Source of the DNA: Duganella levis
GTDB taxonomy: Bacteria > Pseudomonadota > Gammaproteobacteria > Burkholderiales > Burkholderiaceae_D
Length of the DNA stretch: 64,000 nt
Reading direction: 5' to 3'
Assembly: GCF_009857605.1 (NCBI RefSeq)
Contig: NZ_WWCT01000009.1
Span: forward strand, 62,001-126,000
Both the position numbers and the translations under genes were made by a program. Shown here piece by piece: positions 1 to 6,830 of this stretch; positions within the stretch are counted from its first letter, which is position 1; every line of letters starts with the position of its first letter. A model generated the notes under the pieces. That model saw only the letters and a program-made list of their open reading frames with translations, made no database searches and was not told the origin of the DNA.

Positions 1-255
1 AGCGTGGTGCTGGTAGAGGGCTTTACCGATAGCACCGGTACCTCGTCGCACAACCTGGACCTGTCGCAACGCCGCGCCGAATCGGTACGCAATGCGCTGA
101 TCGGCCTGGGTGTGCCGGCCGCCAAGATCGCCAGCCGCGGCTACGGTGAAGCCTATCCGGTGGCTAGCAATAGCGATGCCGGCAGCCGCCAGCTGAACCG
201 CCGCGTGGAAATCGTGCTGTCGCAAAACGGCGCACCGATCGCGAATCGTCGTTAA
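1..255 (+). CDS. OmpA-family C-terminal domain protein, 5' end outside the window
   Basis: The reading frame is open from base 1 and ends at TAA 253-255, giving the last 84 residues of a peptidoglycan-binding OmpA-like domain. Hallmarks are GFTDSTGT near the start, the helix LSQRRAESVRNALI, SRGYGEAYPVASN and the final NRRVEIVL. In this family these residues hold the diaminopimelate of the cell wall. The close fit of the loop after GYGE resembles YiaD-type lipoproteins, which carry an N-terminal lipobox and glycine-zipper region that would lie upstream of the window. The protein probably sits in the outer membrane facing the periplasm. The YiaD resemblance is my reading; the OmpA domain itself is clear. 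Confidence 0.85.
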   Translation, partial: SVVLVEGFTDSTGTSSHNLDLSQRRAESVRNALIGLGVPAAKIASRGYGEAYPVASNSDAGSRQLNRRVEIVLSQNGAPIANRR

Positions 256-313
256 TTCGCATCGCTAAATTACATCGTTTTATTTGTACCTCTTACTTAG
301 GAAGGAAAGACTC

Positions 314-859
314 ATGGCTGAATCCAATCCCACCCAACCGGCAGGCATCGATAAAGAAGCGATTCGTGCTGCCGCCCGCAATCTGGAAGACGGCCCGGTC
401 ACCGCAGGCTACCAAGGCAACCGCGCCGAAGTCATCAAGATGCTGAACGATGCGCTGGCTACCGAGCTGGTCTGCATCGCCCGCTACAAGCGCCATTACT
501 ACACGGTGAGCGGGCGCGAGAACGCAGCCATCAAGGCCGAGTTCCTGGAGCACGCCAACGAGGAAGCGGAACACGCCGACTGGCTGGCCGAACGCATCGT
601 TCAGCTGAATGGCGATCCTGATTTCAATCCAGCAACGTTGCTTGAGCGCAGCCATGCCGAGTATGATGCATCAGACGACGTCCAATCGATGGTGCGCGCC
701 AACCTGATCGCGGAGCGCGTGGCGATCGAGTCGTACCGCCAGATGATTGAAAAAATCGGCGATAGCGACCCGACCACGCGTCATCTGTTGATCAAGATCA
801 TGGCGGTCGAAGAAGAGCACGCGGACGATATGCGTGACATGATGACCGAACACGGTTGA
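314..859 (+). CDS. Ferritin-like diiron protein (bacterioferritin/Dps-like fold)
   Basis: This 181-residue protein is predicted to be a four-helix ferritin-like protein. Candidate metal-ligand motifs appear in order: ATELVCIARYKRHYY in helix A, HANEEAEHADWLAERI in helix B, AERVAIESYRQMI in helix C, and AVEEEHADDM in helix D. Paired E and ExxH residues like these hold a di-iron site in the ferritin/rubrerythrin superfamily. I chose ATG 314 because AGGAAGGAAAG sits just upstream; an in-frame ATG at 284 has no such site. It lies at the head of a run of stress and envelope genes, so a role in iron storage or protection from peroxide is likely but not shown. Confidence 0.8.
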   Translation: MAESNPTQPAGIDKEAIRAAARNLEDGPVTAGYQGNRAEVIKMLNDALATELVCIARYKRHYYTVSGRENAAIKAEFLEHANEEAEHADWLAERIVQLNGDPDFNPATLLERSHAEYDASDDVQSMVRANLIAERVAIESYRQMIEKIGDSDPTTRHLLIKIMAVEEEHADDMRDMMTEHG

Positions 860-920
860 CACAGTCTTTTGCAATTTGCTGTACAGTTTTCACATCGACA
901 ACCAAAACAGGAGCTTAATC

Positions 921-1223
921 ATGCTGGAACAAAATATCAGTACCGTAAATAATGACGTGAAAACTCTGGTGAAAGATGCCCAGGCTCTGTTCACCGCCGC
1001 CACCGCCCTGACCGGCGAAAAGGCTGATGAACTGCGCGGCCGCGGCATGCGCGCGCTGGACACCGCACTGGCCAAGGCCCATGAAGCCCAGGTCAGCGCG
1101 CTGGCTGCCACCAAGGAAGCCGCCAAGCACGCCGATGAATACGTCAAGGAAAACCCATGGCGTTCGATCGCAGCAGCAGCCAGCATTGGCCTGCTGATCG
1201 GCGTGATCATCGGCCGCAAGTAA
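921..1223 (+). CDS. DUF883 family protein (ElaB/YqjD/YgaM-like)
   Basis: The protein has 100 residues. The first 75 are a charged, alanine-rich amphipathic helix (AKAHEAQVSALAATKEAAKH), and the C-terminus is a single membrane anchor (WRSIAAAASIGLLIGVIIGRK). This layout is the DUF883 family, whose E. coli members YqjD and ElaB are inner-membrane anchored, bind ribosomes and rise in stationary phase. ATG 921 follows an AGGAG site at 908-913. The next two genes are YqjE-like and YqjK-like, so the E. coli order yqjD-yqjE-yqjK is kept, which supports the call. Confidence 0.88.
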   Translation: MLEQNISTVNNDVKTLVKDAQALFTAATALTGEKADELRGRGMRALDTALAKAHEAQVSALAATKEAAKHADEYVKENPWRSIAAAASIGLLIGVIIGRK

Positions 1224-1229
1224 GCTACC

Positions 1230-1613
1230 GTGTCGCACGACGAAAGCAATCGTCCGCCAGGGCTGATCGCATCGCTGGGTCTGGTGACCCGCAATGCGAT
1301 CGCCCTGTTGCTCAACCGGCTGGAACTGGCCGCGCTGGAGCTGGCCGAGGTGCGCAACCACCTGCTGCAACTGGTGCTGGTGTTCGCACTGGCCGTGCTG
1401 TTGGGCGGCTTTGCGTTGATTTATGCGTCGATCACCGTGGTCTACCTGGCGTGGGCGGCGATTGGCTGGGTTATCCTGCCGATCATCACCGGCGTGTTCC
1501 TGGTGGTCGCCATCGGCCTGATCCTGTATGCGCGCGCACTGATCCGTAGTGGCAAGCTGGCGTTGCCGTCCACCATGGCGGAACTCAAGTCCGACCGCGA
1601 TATGCTGTTGTAA
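1230..1613 (+). CDS. YqjE-like inner-membrane protein (phage holin family III superfamily)
   Basis: This 127-residue protein starts at GTG 1230, six bases after the DUF883 gene ends. An N-terminal amphipathic segment (LNRLELAALELAEVRNHLLQ) is followed by two transmembrane helices at about residues 48-72 and 77-103. Databases often label this family phage holin, but there are no phage genes here and the placement next to DUF883 identifies a chromosomal YqjE-type protein. Its function is unknown. Translation is probably coupled to the upstream gene. Confidence 0.82.
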   Translation: MSHDESNRPPGLIASLGLVTRNAIALLLNRLELAALELAEVRNHLLQLVLVFALAVLLGGFALIYASITVVYLAWAAIGWVILPIITGVFLVVAIGLILYARALIRSGKLALPSTMAELKSDRDMLL

Positions 1614-1622
1614 GGAGAGGCT

Positions 1623-2018
1623 GTGAGCAAGCACGAAGATGAGGCCGCACTGGCGGCCGAGAAGCTAAGAATCATACGTGAAGGCGAGTTGTGGCGCATT
1701 AAGCTGGTCCACTCGAAAGCGCTGGTTGGCCAGGCGCTGCAACCGGATGCCCTGATGCACGGCGCCATCGACCATGCGGTCGGCCTGGCGCAGGCACGGC
1801 TGGGCGGCTTGCTGCACTCGGATGGCGGCGGCTTCAGCCTCAAGTCCCTGGCCTCGCTGGGGACGCTGAAATCGCTGATGCCGTATGCGCTGACGGTGGG
1901 TTCGTTCATCGCCCGCCGCAAGCTGATCAAGCCAGCACTGATACTGGCCACTGCGGCCGGTGTCGGCGTCGCATGGCTGATGCGCCGCAAAACCTCACCG
2001 CAACAAGAGCAGCTTTGA
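1623..2018 (+). CDS. Small membrane-anchored protein in the YqjK position
   Basis: This 131-residue protein starts at GTG 1623 behind a strong AAGGAGAGG site. It has a charged N-terminus (EDEAALAAEKLRIIREGELWRIKLVHSK), a glycine-rich middle, and a hydrophobic stretch at about residues 105-120 (IKPALILATAAGVGVAWLM) that ends in RRK. I do not recognise a domain beyond the positional match to YqjK. It overlaps the patatin gene by four bases if that gene starts at TTG 2015, so the two are likely translated together. Confidence 0.65.
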   Translation: MSKHEDEAALAAEKLRIIREGELWRIKLVHSKALVGQALQPDALMHGAIDHAVGLAQARLGGLLHSDGGGFSLKSLASLGTLKSLMPYALTVGSFIARRKLIKPALILATAAGVGVAWLMRRKTSPQQEQL

Positions 2019-3175
2019 GCACCGCGCCCAATCCGCTGAACCCCGCAGGCATGCGCGTAGTGCTGGTCCTGCAAGGGGGCGGCGCATTGGGGGCTTATCA
2101 GGCCGGCGTGTTCCAGGCACTGCACGAACACCAACTGGCGCCGGACTGGATCGTCGGCACCTCCATCGGCGCCATCAACGCGGCCATCCTGGCCGGCAAT
2201 CCCTTTGAAGACCGCCTGACCCGGCTGCGCCAGTTCTGGCAAGGCATCGCCCATCGCGACAGCTACGACATGCGACGCGTGCCGGATGCGCAGCGCCGCT
2301 CGAATATCCTGCTGCAAACCTGGGACACGCTGCTGCGCGGCGTGCCAGGCTTCTTTACGCCGCGCCTGTTCAGCGCCTTTGCCTCCGGCGCGCCGGTCGA
2401 TCCGGAACAGGCCAGCTTCTACGACACTACCGACCTGCACAACACGCTCAACGACCTGATCGACTTCGATTACCTCAACGCGCCGGGTGGCATCCGCCTG
2501 ACCGTGAATGCGCTCAAGGTCACCAGCGGCACCTTGCGCAGCTTCGACAACCGCGACCTGACCATCAACGCCGACCACGTGCGCGCCAGCGGTGCGCTGC
2601 CGCCGGGCTTTCCGCCGGTGCGCATCGATGGCGATCTGTACTGGGACGGCGGGCTGTATTCGAATACGCCGCTGGAAACCGTTCTGGACGAGAGAAAGCA
2701 GGTCGATACGCTGTGTTTCATGGTCGACCTGTGGAGCGCCGACGGCGAAGAGCCGAAGACGCTGGACGAGGTGCAAACGCGCCAGAAAGACGTCACCTTC
2801 GCCTCGCGTTCGCGGCGTCACCTGGACGATTACGTCGCCACCCACCAGATGCGGCAAAAGCTGCGCGAGCTGTACGCGGCGCTGCCGGCCGACAAGCGCA
2901 CGCCTGCGCAGACCGCCGAGCTGGAAGCGTTGGGCTGCGGTAGTACGCTGCACGTGGTGCGTCTGCCGTATGCCGGCCGCGACTGGAACATGGCCGCCAA
3001 GGACATCAATTTTTCGCAGGGCTCGATCGACTGGCGCTGGGACCAGGGCTATCAGGATGCGCTGCGCGCCATCAAGGCCGCGGGCTGGCTCAGCTTCGTC
3101 TCGGAAGACACGCCGCTGGTGGTGCACGAGTTGCCGCCGCTGGAGGTGGCGCCTCATGCAGAACGGGCCGCCTGA
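2015..3175 (+). CDS. Patatin-like phospholipase with C-terminal DUF3734-type region
   Basis: A lipid acyl hydrolase with the patatin Ser-Asp dyad. The oxyanion loop GGGALGAYQAG is near residues 21-31, the nucleophile is Ser50 in GTSIG, and the catalytic Asp lies in WDGGLYSNTP. The extra 150 or so C-terminal residues, with SRRHLDDYVATHQMRQKL, match the long bacterial patatins that carry DUF3734. Three starts are possible: ATG 1973 (no ribosome site), TTG 2015 (AGAG before it, overlapping the upstream stop) and ATG 2051 (just before the conserved LVLQGGGALGAY). I prefer 2015 but hold it loosely. The likely substrate is membrane phospholipid. Confidence 0.88.
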   Translation: MSTAPNPLNPAGMRVVLVLQGGGALGAYQAGVFQALHEHQLAPDWIVGTSIGAINAAILAGNPFEDRLTRLRQFWQGIAHRDSYDMRRVPDAQRRSNILLQTWDTLLRGVPGFFTPRLFSAFASGAPVDPEQASFYDTTDLHNTLNDLIDFDYLNAPGGIRLTVNALKVTSGTLRSFDNRDLTINADHVRASGALPPGFPPVRIDGDLYWDGGLYSNTPLETVLDERKQVDTLCFMVDLWSADGEEPKTLDEVQTRQKDVTFASRSRRHLDDYVATHQMRQKLRELYAALPADKRTPAQTAELEALGCGSTLHVVRLPYAGRDWNMAAKDINFSQGSIDWRWDQGYQDALRAIKAAGWLSFVSEDTPLVVHELPPLEVAPHAERAA

Positions 3176-3190
3176 GCGACCCGTTTTGAT

Positions 3191-3517
3191 TTACTTCTGT
3201 GCCACCAGCTGCGGCACCTTGGCCATATCGTCCTGGTAGGTCTGCTGCGCCTCCTTGAGGCAGGCGCTGCGTTCACTGGCCGGGACTTGCTTGCAGCCTT
3301 GCTTGGCTTCCGCCAGTGCGGCGCCGATTTCCTTGCGCAGGATGCGCGTGCGTTCGGCGGTGCTCTGGTCTCCTTCGGTCCAGCGGGCAGGTTCGCCGCG
3401 GGCGATTTCCTGGTGTTGCAGCTGGACGTTTTGCGGTGGCGTGGTATCGGTTTGCTGGGCGTGTGCGGCCAGCGCCACGCCCACCATCATCACGCCGGTA
3501 ACGATGCGATGAATCAT
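3191..3517 (-). CDS. Small secreted protein of unknown function
   Basis: This 108-residue protein has a clear signal peptide (MIHRIVTGVMMVGVALAAHA, cleavage after AHA). The mature part is hydrophilic and helical, with two Cys residues (KQGCKQVPASERSACLKEA) that could form a disulfide in the periplasm. A perfect AAAGGAGG site precedes ATG 3517, and its first bases overlap the stop codon of the DUF3309 gene. It is the last gene of a three-gene minus-strand operon with the glycine-zipper lipoprotein and DUF3309. I recognise no family. Confidence 0.75.
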   Translation of the reverse strand: MIHRIVTGVMMVGVALAAHAQQTDTTPPQNVQLQHQEIARGEPARWTEGDQSTAERTRILRKEIGAALAEAKQGCKQVPASERSACLKEAQQTYQDDMAKVPQLVAQK

Positions 3518-3528
3518 GATGTCCTCCT

Positions 3529-3681
3529 TTAGAGTCGACCGGTCAGCAGCATGATCAGCAGGATGACCACGATCAGGCCGGTGATGCCGCTAGGCGCGTA
3601 GCCCCAGTTGCGGCTGTGCGGCCAGGTTGGCAGTGCGCCGATCAGGGCCAGAACCAGAATAATCAGAATGATGGTACCCAT
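3529..3681 (-). CDS. DUF3309 family membrane peptide, 50 residues
   Basis: A very short gene that I translated by hand: it begins MGTIILIILVLALIGALPTW, passes through HSRNWGYAPSG and ends LLIMLLTGRL before TAA at 3529. Two hydrophobic helices flank the turn PTWPHSRNWGYAPSG, which is the signature of DUF3309, a family of about 50 residues found widely in proteobacteria. ATG 3681 has an AAGGAGAATTAC site. Its stop codon is shared with the ribosome site of the next gene (TAAAGGAGG), so the two are translationally linked. The function is unknown; the setting suggests envelope stress. Confidence 0.85.
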   Translation of the reverse strand: MGTIILIILVLALIGALPTWPHSRNWGYAPSGITGLIVVILLIMLLTGRL

Positions 3682-3714
3682 GTAATTCTCCTTGTTTTAG
3701 TGTGTGGGGATTGC

Positions 3715-4155
3715 TTAATAGCGATACAGGCGGCCGTCGATAAGGCGCACGCGGTTGCCTACGCGCAGGTCGACGATGCTGTCTTGCTGGATGATACGGG
3801 TGTCGCCGTTATCCATGCGCACGCTGATCTGGTATTCCTCTTTGCCGGCATTGCGATTGCTTTCGACGTTGTTGCCCACCACTGCGCCGCCGACTGCGCC
3901 GGCCACCGTGGCGACTGCACGGCCGGAGCCGCCGCCGACCTGGTTACCCAGCAGGCCACCGATCAGGCCGCCGGTCACGGCGCCGACGCCGGAACTACGT
4001 TGGGCTTGCATGATCTGGATCGAGTCGATGGTGCCGTAAGTGGACGAGTCGTTGCTGATATAGCCGATCTGTTGCGGCTGCTGGTTGCTGGCGCAGCCGC
4101 TCAATGCAGCGACGCCGGCAAAGATAGCGGCGGCAAGCGTAGTTGAGCGTTTCAT
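3715..4155 (-). CDS. Glycine-zipper 2TM outer-membrane lipoprotein (SlyB/OsmB-like)
   Basis: This 146-residue lipoprotein has a signal peptide and lipobox (AALSGCASN, lipid on Cys21). The centre is a double glycine zipper (GAVTGGLIGGLLGNQVGGG, then VATVAGAVGGAVVGN) and the C-terminus is a small beta domain (YQISVRMDNGDTRIIQQD ... VGNRVRLIDGRLYRY). This is the SlyB/Rickettsia 17-kDa antigen layout, attached to the outer membrane and often induced by envelope stress. An AGGAGAAAC site precedes ATG 4155. It leads the minus-strand operon with DUF3309 and the small secreted protein. Confidence 0.88.
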   Translation of the reverse strand: MKRSTTLAAAIFAGVAALSGCASNQQPQQIGYISNDSSTYGTIDSIQIMQAQRSSGVGAVTGGLIGGLLGNQVGGGSGRAVATVAGAVGGAVVGNNVESNRNAGKEEYQISVRMDNGDTRIIQQDSIVDLRVGNRVRLIDGRLYRY

Positions 4156-4211
4156 GTTGTTTCTCCTGAAAAAGTGTGAGTTCAGAATAAACAGCGGTGC
4201 GCGCCGGGTCT

Positions 4212-4262
4212 GTGCGCTTACGCACGATGCCGCGCCGTGCCGAGTTTAGTACGCTAACGTAC
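4212..4262. promoter_or_regulatory. Two related 14-bp palindromes between divergent lipoprotein genes
   Basis: GTGCGCTTACGCAC at 4212-4225 and GTACGCTAACGTAC at 4249-4262 are both palindromic with 5-bp arms, fit GTRCGCTWACGYAC, and lie 37 bp apart centre to centre. They sit in the 213-bp gap between the SlyB-like lipoprotein (minus) and the BON lipoprotein (plus). This suits a shared operator for two stress genes. I know of no named regulator with this site. Confidence 0.4.
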
Positions 4263-4368
4263 AGAGGCGGCGCCGGAACCAGCGTTTAATGGTGACATCG
4301 GTAGCAGAGACGCCCTCAAACGTCCCGCTGGCTGACAAACTCATTTAATTACTCTAAGGAGAATCGCC

Positions 4369-4683
4369 ATGAAAATCGCACATAAAATCGCTACTGCCCT
4401 GTTCACCGTATCGCTGCTGGGCGCCATGACCGGCTGCGCATCGACCTCGACCAAAGAAGGCACCGGCGAGTATGTCGACGATTCCGTGATCACCACCAAA
4501 GTCAAAGCCAGCATCTTCAACGAGCCTAGCCTGAAAACGACTGAAATCAACGTCGAAACCTTCAAAGGCACTGTGCAGTTGAGCGGCTTTGTGGCCCAGC
4601 CTGAAGATATCGCCAAAGCTGCCCAGGTGGCACGTGGCGTCAAAGGCGTGACTGCAGTGAAAAACGACCTGCACGTCAAGTAA
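4369..4683 (+). CDS. BON-domain lipoprotein (OsmY-like)
   Basis: A 104-residue protein with a lipoprotein signal (LLGAMTGCAST, lipid on Cys23) and one BON domain from about residue 35 to the end (DSVITTKVKASIFNEP, INVETFKGTVQLSGFV, KGVTAVKNDL). BON domains bind phospholipid or other envelope surfaces; OsmY and DolP are examples. AAGGAG precedes ATG 4369. It is transcribed away from the glycine-zipper lipoprotein with a pair of palindromes between them, so both may respond to the same stress signal. Confidence 0.88.
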   Translation: MKIAHKIATALFTVSLLGAMTGCASTSTKEGTGEYVDDSVITTKVKASIFNEPSLKTTEINVETFKGTVQLSGFVAQPEDIAKAAQVARGVKGVTAVKNDLHVK

Positions 4684-4691
4684 TTCCCCCG

Positions 4692-4716
4692 GCCGGCGCG
4701 CATCAGGCGCGCCGGC
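4692..4716 (+). other. Intercistronic 10-bp GC hairpin
   Basis: GCCGGCGCGC and GCGCGCCGGC pair perfectly around the loop ATCAG, eight bases after the BON gene stop. No T-run follows, so this is not a standard terminator. It may protect the 3' end of the BON mRNA or reduce read-through into the permease gene. Confidence 0.5.
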
Positions 4717-4736
4717 GCTTCACCCTGTGAGTCATC

Positions 4737-5933
4737 ATGAACCAGCCTGTCGATCTTCCTCGGACTCACGCACAGGCGGGCACCGCCGAAGGCGCGATTC
4801 CTCACGAGCCTTCCCGCGAAATTCCCCGCGAACCCTCCCGAATTCCTCTGCATGTCAACGCGCGCGGCCTGGCGCTGGGCGTGATTGCGACCGTGGCCTT
4901 TGTCTGGGCGCTGCAATGGTCGCGCAATTTCCTCGTTCCTTTATTACTCGGCATACTGATCACCTATACCCTGAGTCCGCTCGTGTGTTGGCTGGAACGC
5001 ATCCGCATTCCGCGCGTGATCGGCGCGACGCTGATTACCGCCGCCATTCTCGGCGGTTCGGTGGTGGTGGCGGAAAAACTGCAAGGCGAGTTCCAGGCCA
5101 TTGTGGAAGAGTTGCCGACCGCCGGACACAAGCTGTCCAAACTGGTGTCGGAACATCTGCACAGCGGTGGACCGAGCGCCTTGCAGCGCATCCAGGACGT
5201 CGCTACCGAACTCCAGCAAGCCACCGCCGGCGCGCAGGAAAAACGCGCCGCCCGCCGGGCGACTTCCGCATCGCCGCCCGATACCTTGCCGGTGATGGAC
5301 TGGCTGTGGGCCGGCTCGATGGGCGTGATGGGTTTCGTCAGCCAGGCCACCATGGTGATTTTCCTGGTGTTCTTCCTGCTGCTGTCGGGCGATACCTTCA
5401 AGCGCAAGCTGGTCAAGCTGACCGGGCCGTCGCTGACCAAGAAAAAAATCACTGTCCACATCCTGGAAGACATCAACAGCTCGATCCAGAAGTACATGCT
5501 GATGCTGCTGGTGACCAATGGCGCGCTGGCGCTGCTGATGTGGGTCGCCTTGCGCTGGATCGGGCTGGAGAATGCCGGCGCCTGGGCCATCGTCGCCGGA
5601 CTGCTGCACCTGATGCCTTATTTCGGCCCGCTGCTGATCATGATGGCGACAGGCATCGTCGCCTTCCTGCAGTTTGAGTCCTTGCAGATGAGCTTTTTGG
5701 TGATGGGCGCTTCGCTGGCCATCGCCACGCTGATCGGCACCGTGGTGGCGACCTGGATGACCGGCCGCTTCGCCCGCATGAACGCGGCGGCGGTGTTTGT
5801 CAGCCTACTGTTCTGGGGCTGGCTGTGGGGCGTGTGGGGCTTGTTGCTCGGCGTTCCCGTGATCGTCATCATCAAGGTGGTCGCCGAGCGGGTGGAAGGC
5901 ATGGAAGTGGTGGCCGAGCTACTCGGCGAGTGA
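4737..5933 (+). CDS. AI-2E family inner-membrane transporter (PerM/YhhT/TqsA superfamily)
   Basis: This 398-residue polytopic protein opens with about 38 hydrophilic residues (three REP/HEP-like repeats), followed by two helices around residues 45-85 (GLALGVIATVAFVWALQW, VPLLLGILITYTLSPLV). After a long soluble segment (about 95-185) come five or more helices, including VIFLVFFLLLSGDTFKRKLV and AGLLHLMPYFGPLLIMMATG. The pattern is that of the AI-2E transporter superfamily. Substrates range from autoinducer-2 to ions and cannot be read here. Its last 15 bases overlap the end of the convergent yihY gene. Confidence 0.88.
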   Translation: MNQPVDLPRTHAQAGTAEGAIPHEPSREIPREPSRIPLHVNARGLALGVIATVAFVWALQWSRNFLVPLLLGILITYTLSPLVCWLERIRIPRVIGATLITAAILGGSVVVAEKLQGEFQAIVEELPTAGHKLSKLVSEHLHSGGPSALQRIQDVATELQQATAGAQEKRAARRATSASPPDTLPVMDWLWAGSMGVMGFVSQATMVIFLVFFLLLSGDTFKRKLVKLTGPSLTKKKITVHILEDINSSIQKYMLMLLVTNGALALLMWVALRWIGLENAGAWAIVAGLLHLMPYFGPLLIMMATGIVAFLQFESLQMSFLVMGASLAIATLIGTVVATWMTGRFARMNAAAVFVSLLFWGWLWGVWGLLLGVPVIVIIKVVAERVEGMEVVAELLGE

Positions 5934-6782
5934 GGTTTTGCGCAGGCTGCCCAGCTGTAGCGCATACTGTCTTGCAAACTCGGCGCCGAGGAAGAAAATC
6001 TGCGCCGAGTAATACACCCACAGCAGCACGGCAATCATCGACCCCGCCGCGCCGTAGCTGCTGGCCACGCCGCTGTTGCCGATGTAGGCGCCAATCGCAT
6101 ATTTCCCTATCGTGAACAAGGCTGCGGTGCCGACGGCGCCGATGGTGACGTCATGCCATGACAGTTTCACGCGCGGCAGCATCTTGAAGATCACGCCGAA
6201 TAGCGCAGCAATCACAAGAAAGCTGATCGCCATATTGATCCCGGTGAGCGCGACGCCGGCGTCGGTCCAGTAACTGCCCCAGAATTTCTCCAGCAGCGTC
6301 AGCGCAGCGCTGACCACCAGCGACACCATCAGCAGGAAGGCCAGCACCAGCACCATGCCGAACGACAGCAGGCGGGTGCGGATGGTATCCCATACCGTAC
6401 CCTTGGTCAGCGGCGGCACTTGCCAGATGGCGTCCAGGCTGGCCTTGAGTTCGGCAAACACGGTGGTCGCGCCGAACAGCAGCAGGGCGCCGGCCACCAT
6501 GGTGGCGAGCCGGCCTTCTTCCTTGTTGCGCGCGCCGGCCAACACCGCCTGAATGGCTTCCGCGCCTTGCGCGCCGACCAGGCCGCGTAGTTGGGCGAAT
6601 AGCTCGCCCTGGGCCGCCTGCGGGCCATAGAACCAGCCGGCCACAGCCAGTACCAGCACCAGGATCGGCGCCATGGAAAACAGCGTATAGAACGCCAGCG
6701 CGGCTCCCATGCTGCTGCCGCGATGCTCGAACCATTCCAGCACGGTGCATTTCAGCACCGAGAAGATATTTTTTTTGTTCAT
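5919..6782 (-). CDS. YihY/BrkB family inner-membrane protein
   Basis: 287 residues with about six transmembrane helices and the family core GAALAFYTLFSMAPILVLVLA close to the N-terminus, then LSFGMVLVLAFLLMVSLVVSAAL and the final YGAAGSMIAVLLWVYYSAQIFFLGAEFARQ. Proteins of this family were once called ribonuclease BN by mistake; their role is unknown. The longer start at 6806 is rejected because it lies inside the hairpin of the ompA terminator. ATG 6782 abuts the T-run of that terminator and has no ribosome site of its own, so expression may depend on read-through or on an internal start such as GTG near 6758. Confidence 0.87.
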   Translation of the reverse strand: MNKKNIFSVLKCTVLEWFEHRGSSMGAALAFYTLFSMAPILVLVLAVAGWFYGPQAAQGELFAQLRGLVGAQGAEAIQAVLAGARNKEEGRLATMVAGALLLFGATTVFAELKASLDAIWQVPPLTKGTVWDTIRTRLLSFGMVLVLAFLLMVSLVVSAALTLLEKFWGSYWTDAGVALTGINMAISFLVIAALFGVIFKMLPRVKLSWHDVTIGAVGTAALFTIGKYAIGAYIGNSGVASSYGAAGSMIAVLLWVYYSAQIFFLGAEFARQYALQLGSLRKTSLAE

Positions 6783-6815
6783 AAAAAAAAGCCCCGCAAC
6801 TTTCATTGCGGGGCT
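6783..6815 (-). terminator. Rho-independent terminator of the OmpA-type gene
   Basis: On the minus strand AGCCCCGCAA pairs with TTGCGGGGCT (10 bp perfect, loop of 6) and is followed by eight T residues at 6790-6783. It sits 15 bp past the OmpA stop codon. The T-run ends directly at the yihY start codon. Confidence 0.92.
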
Positions 6816-6830
6816 GTTAGTTGCGGGGGT

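Noticed and set aside
1230..1613. Prophage holin
   Set aside because: The gene order DUF883-YqjE-YqjK-like is a normal chromosomal one and no other phage gene is near.
1442..3157. Long open frame on the minus strand across the YqjE to patatin genes
   Set aside because: It is Arg/His/Gln-rich with no recognisable domain and lies opposite genes with clear families. High GC leaves long false frames.
6783..6806. Upstream start for yihY inside the terminator
   Set aside because: The codons lie in the stem of the ompA terminator and the added residues are not family-like.
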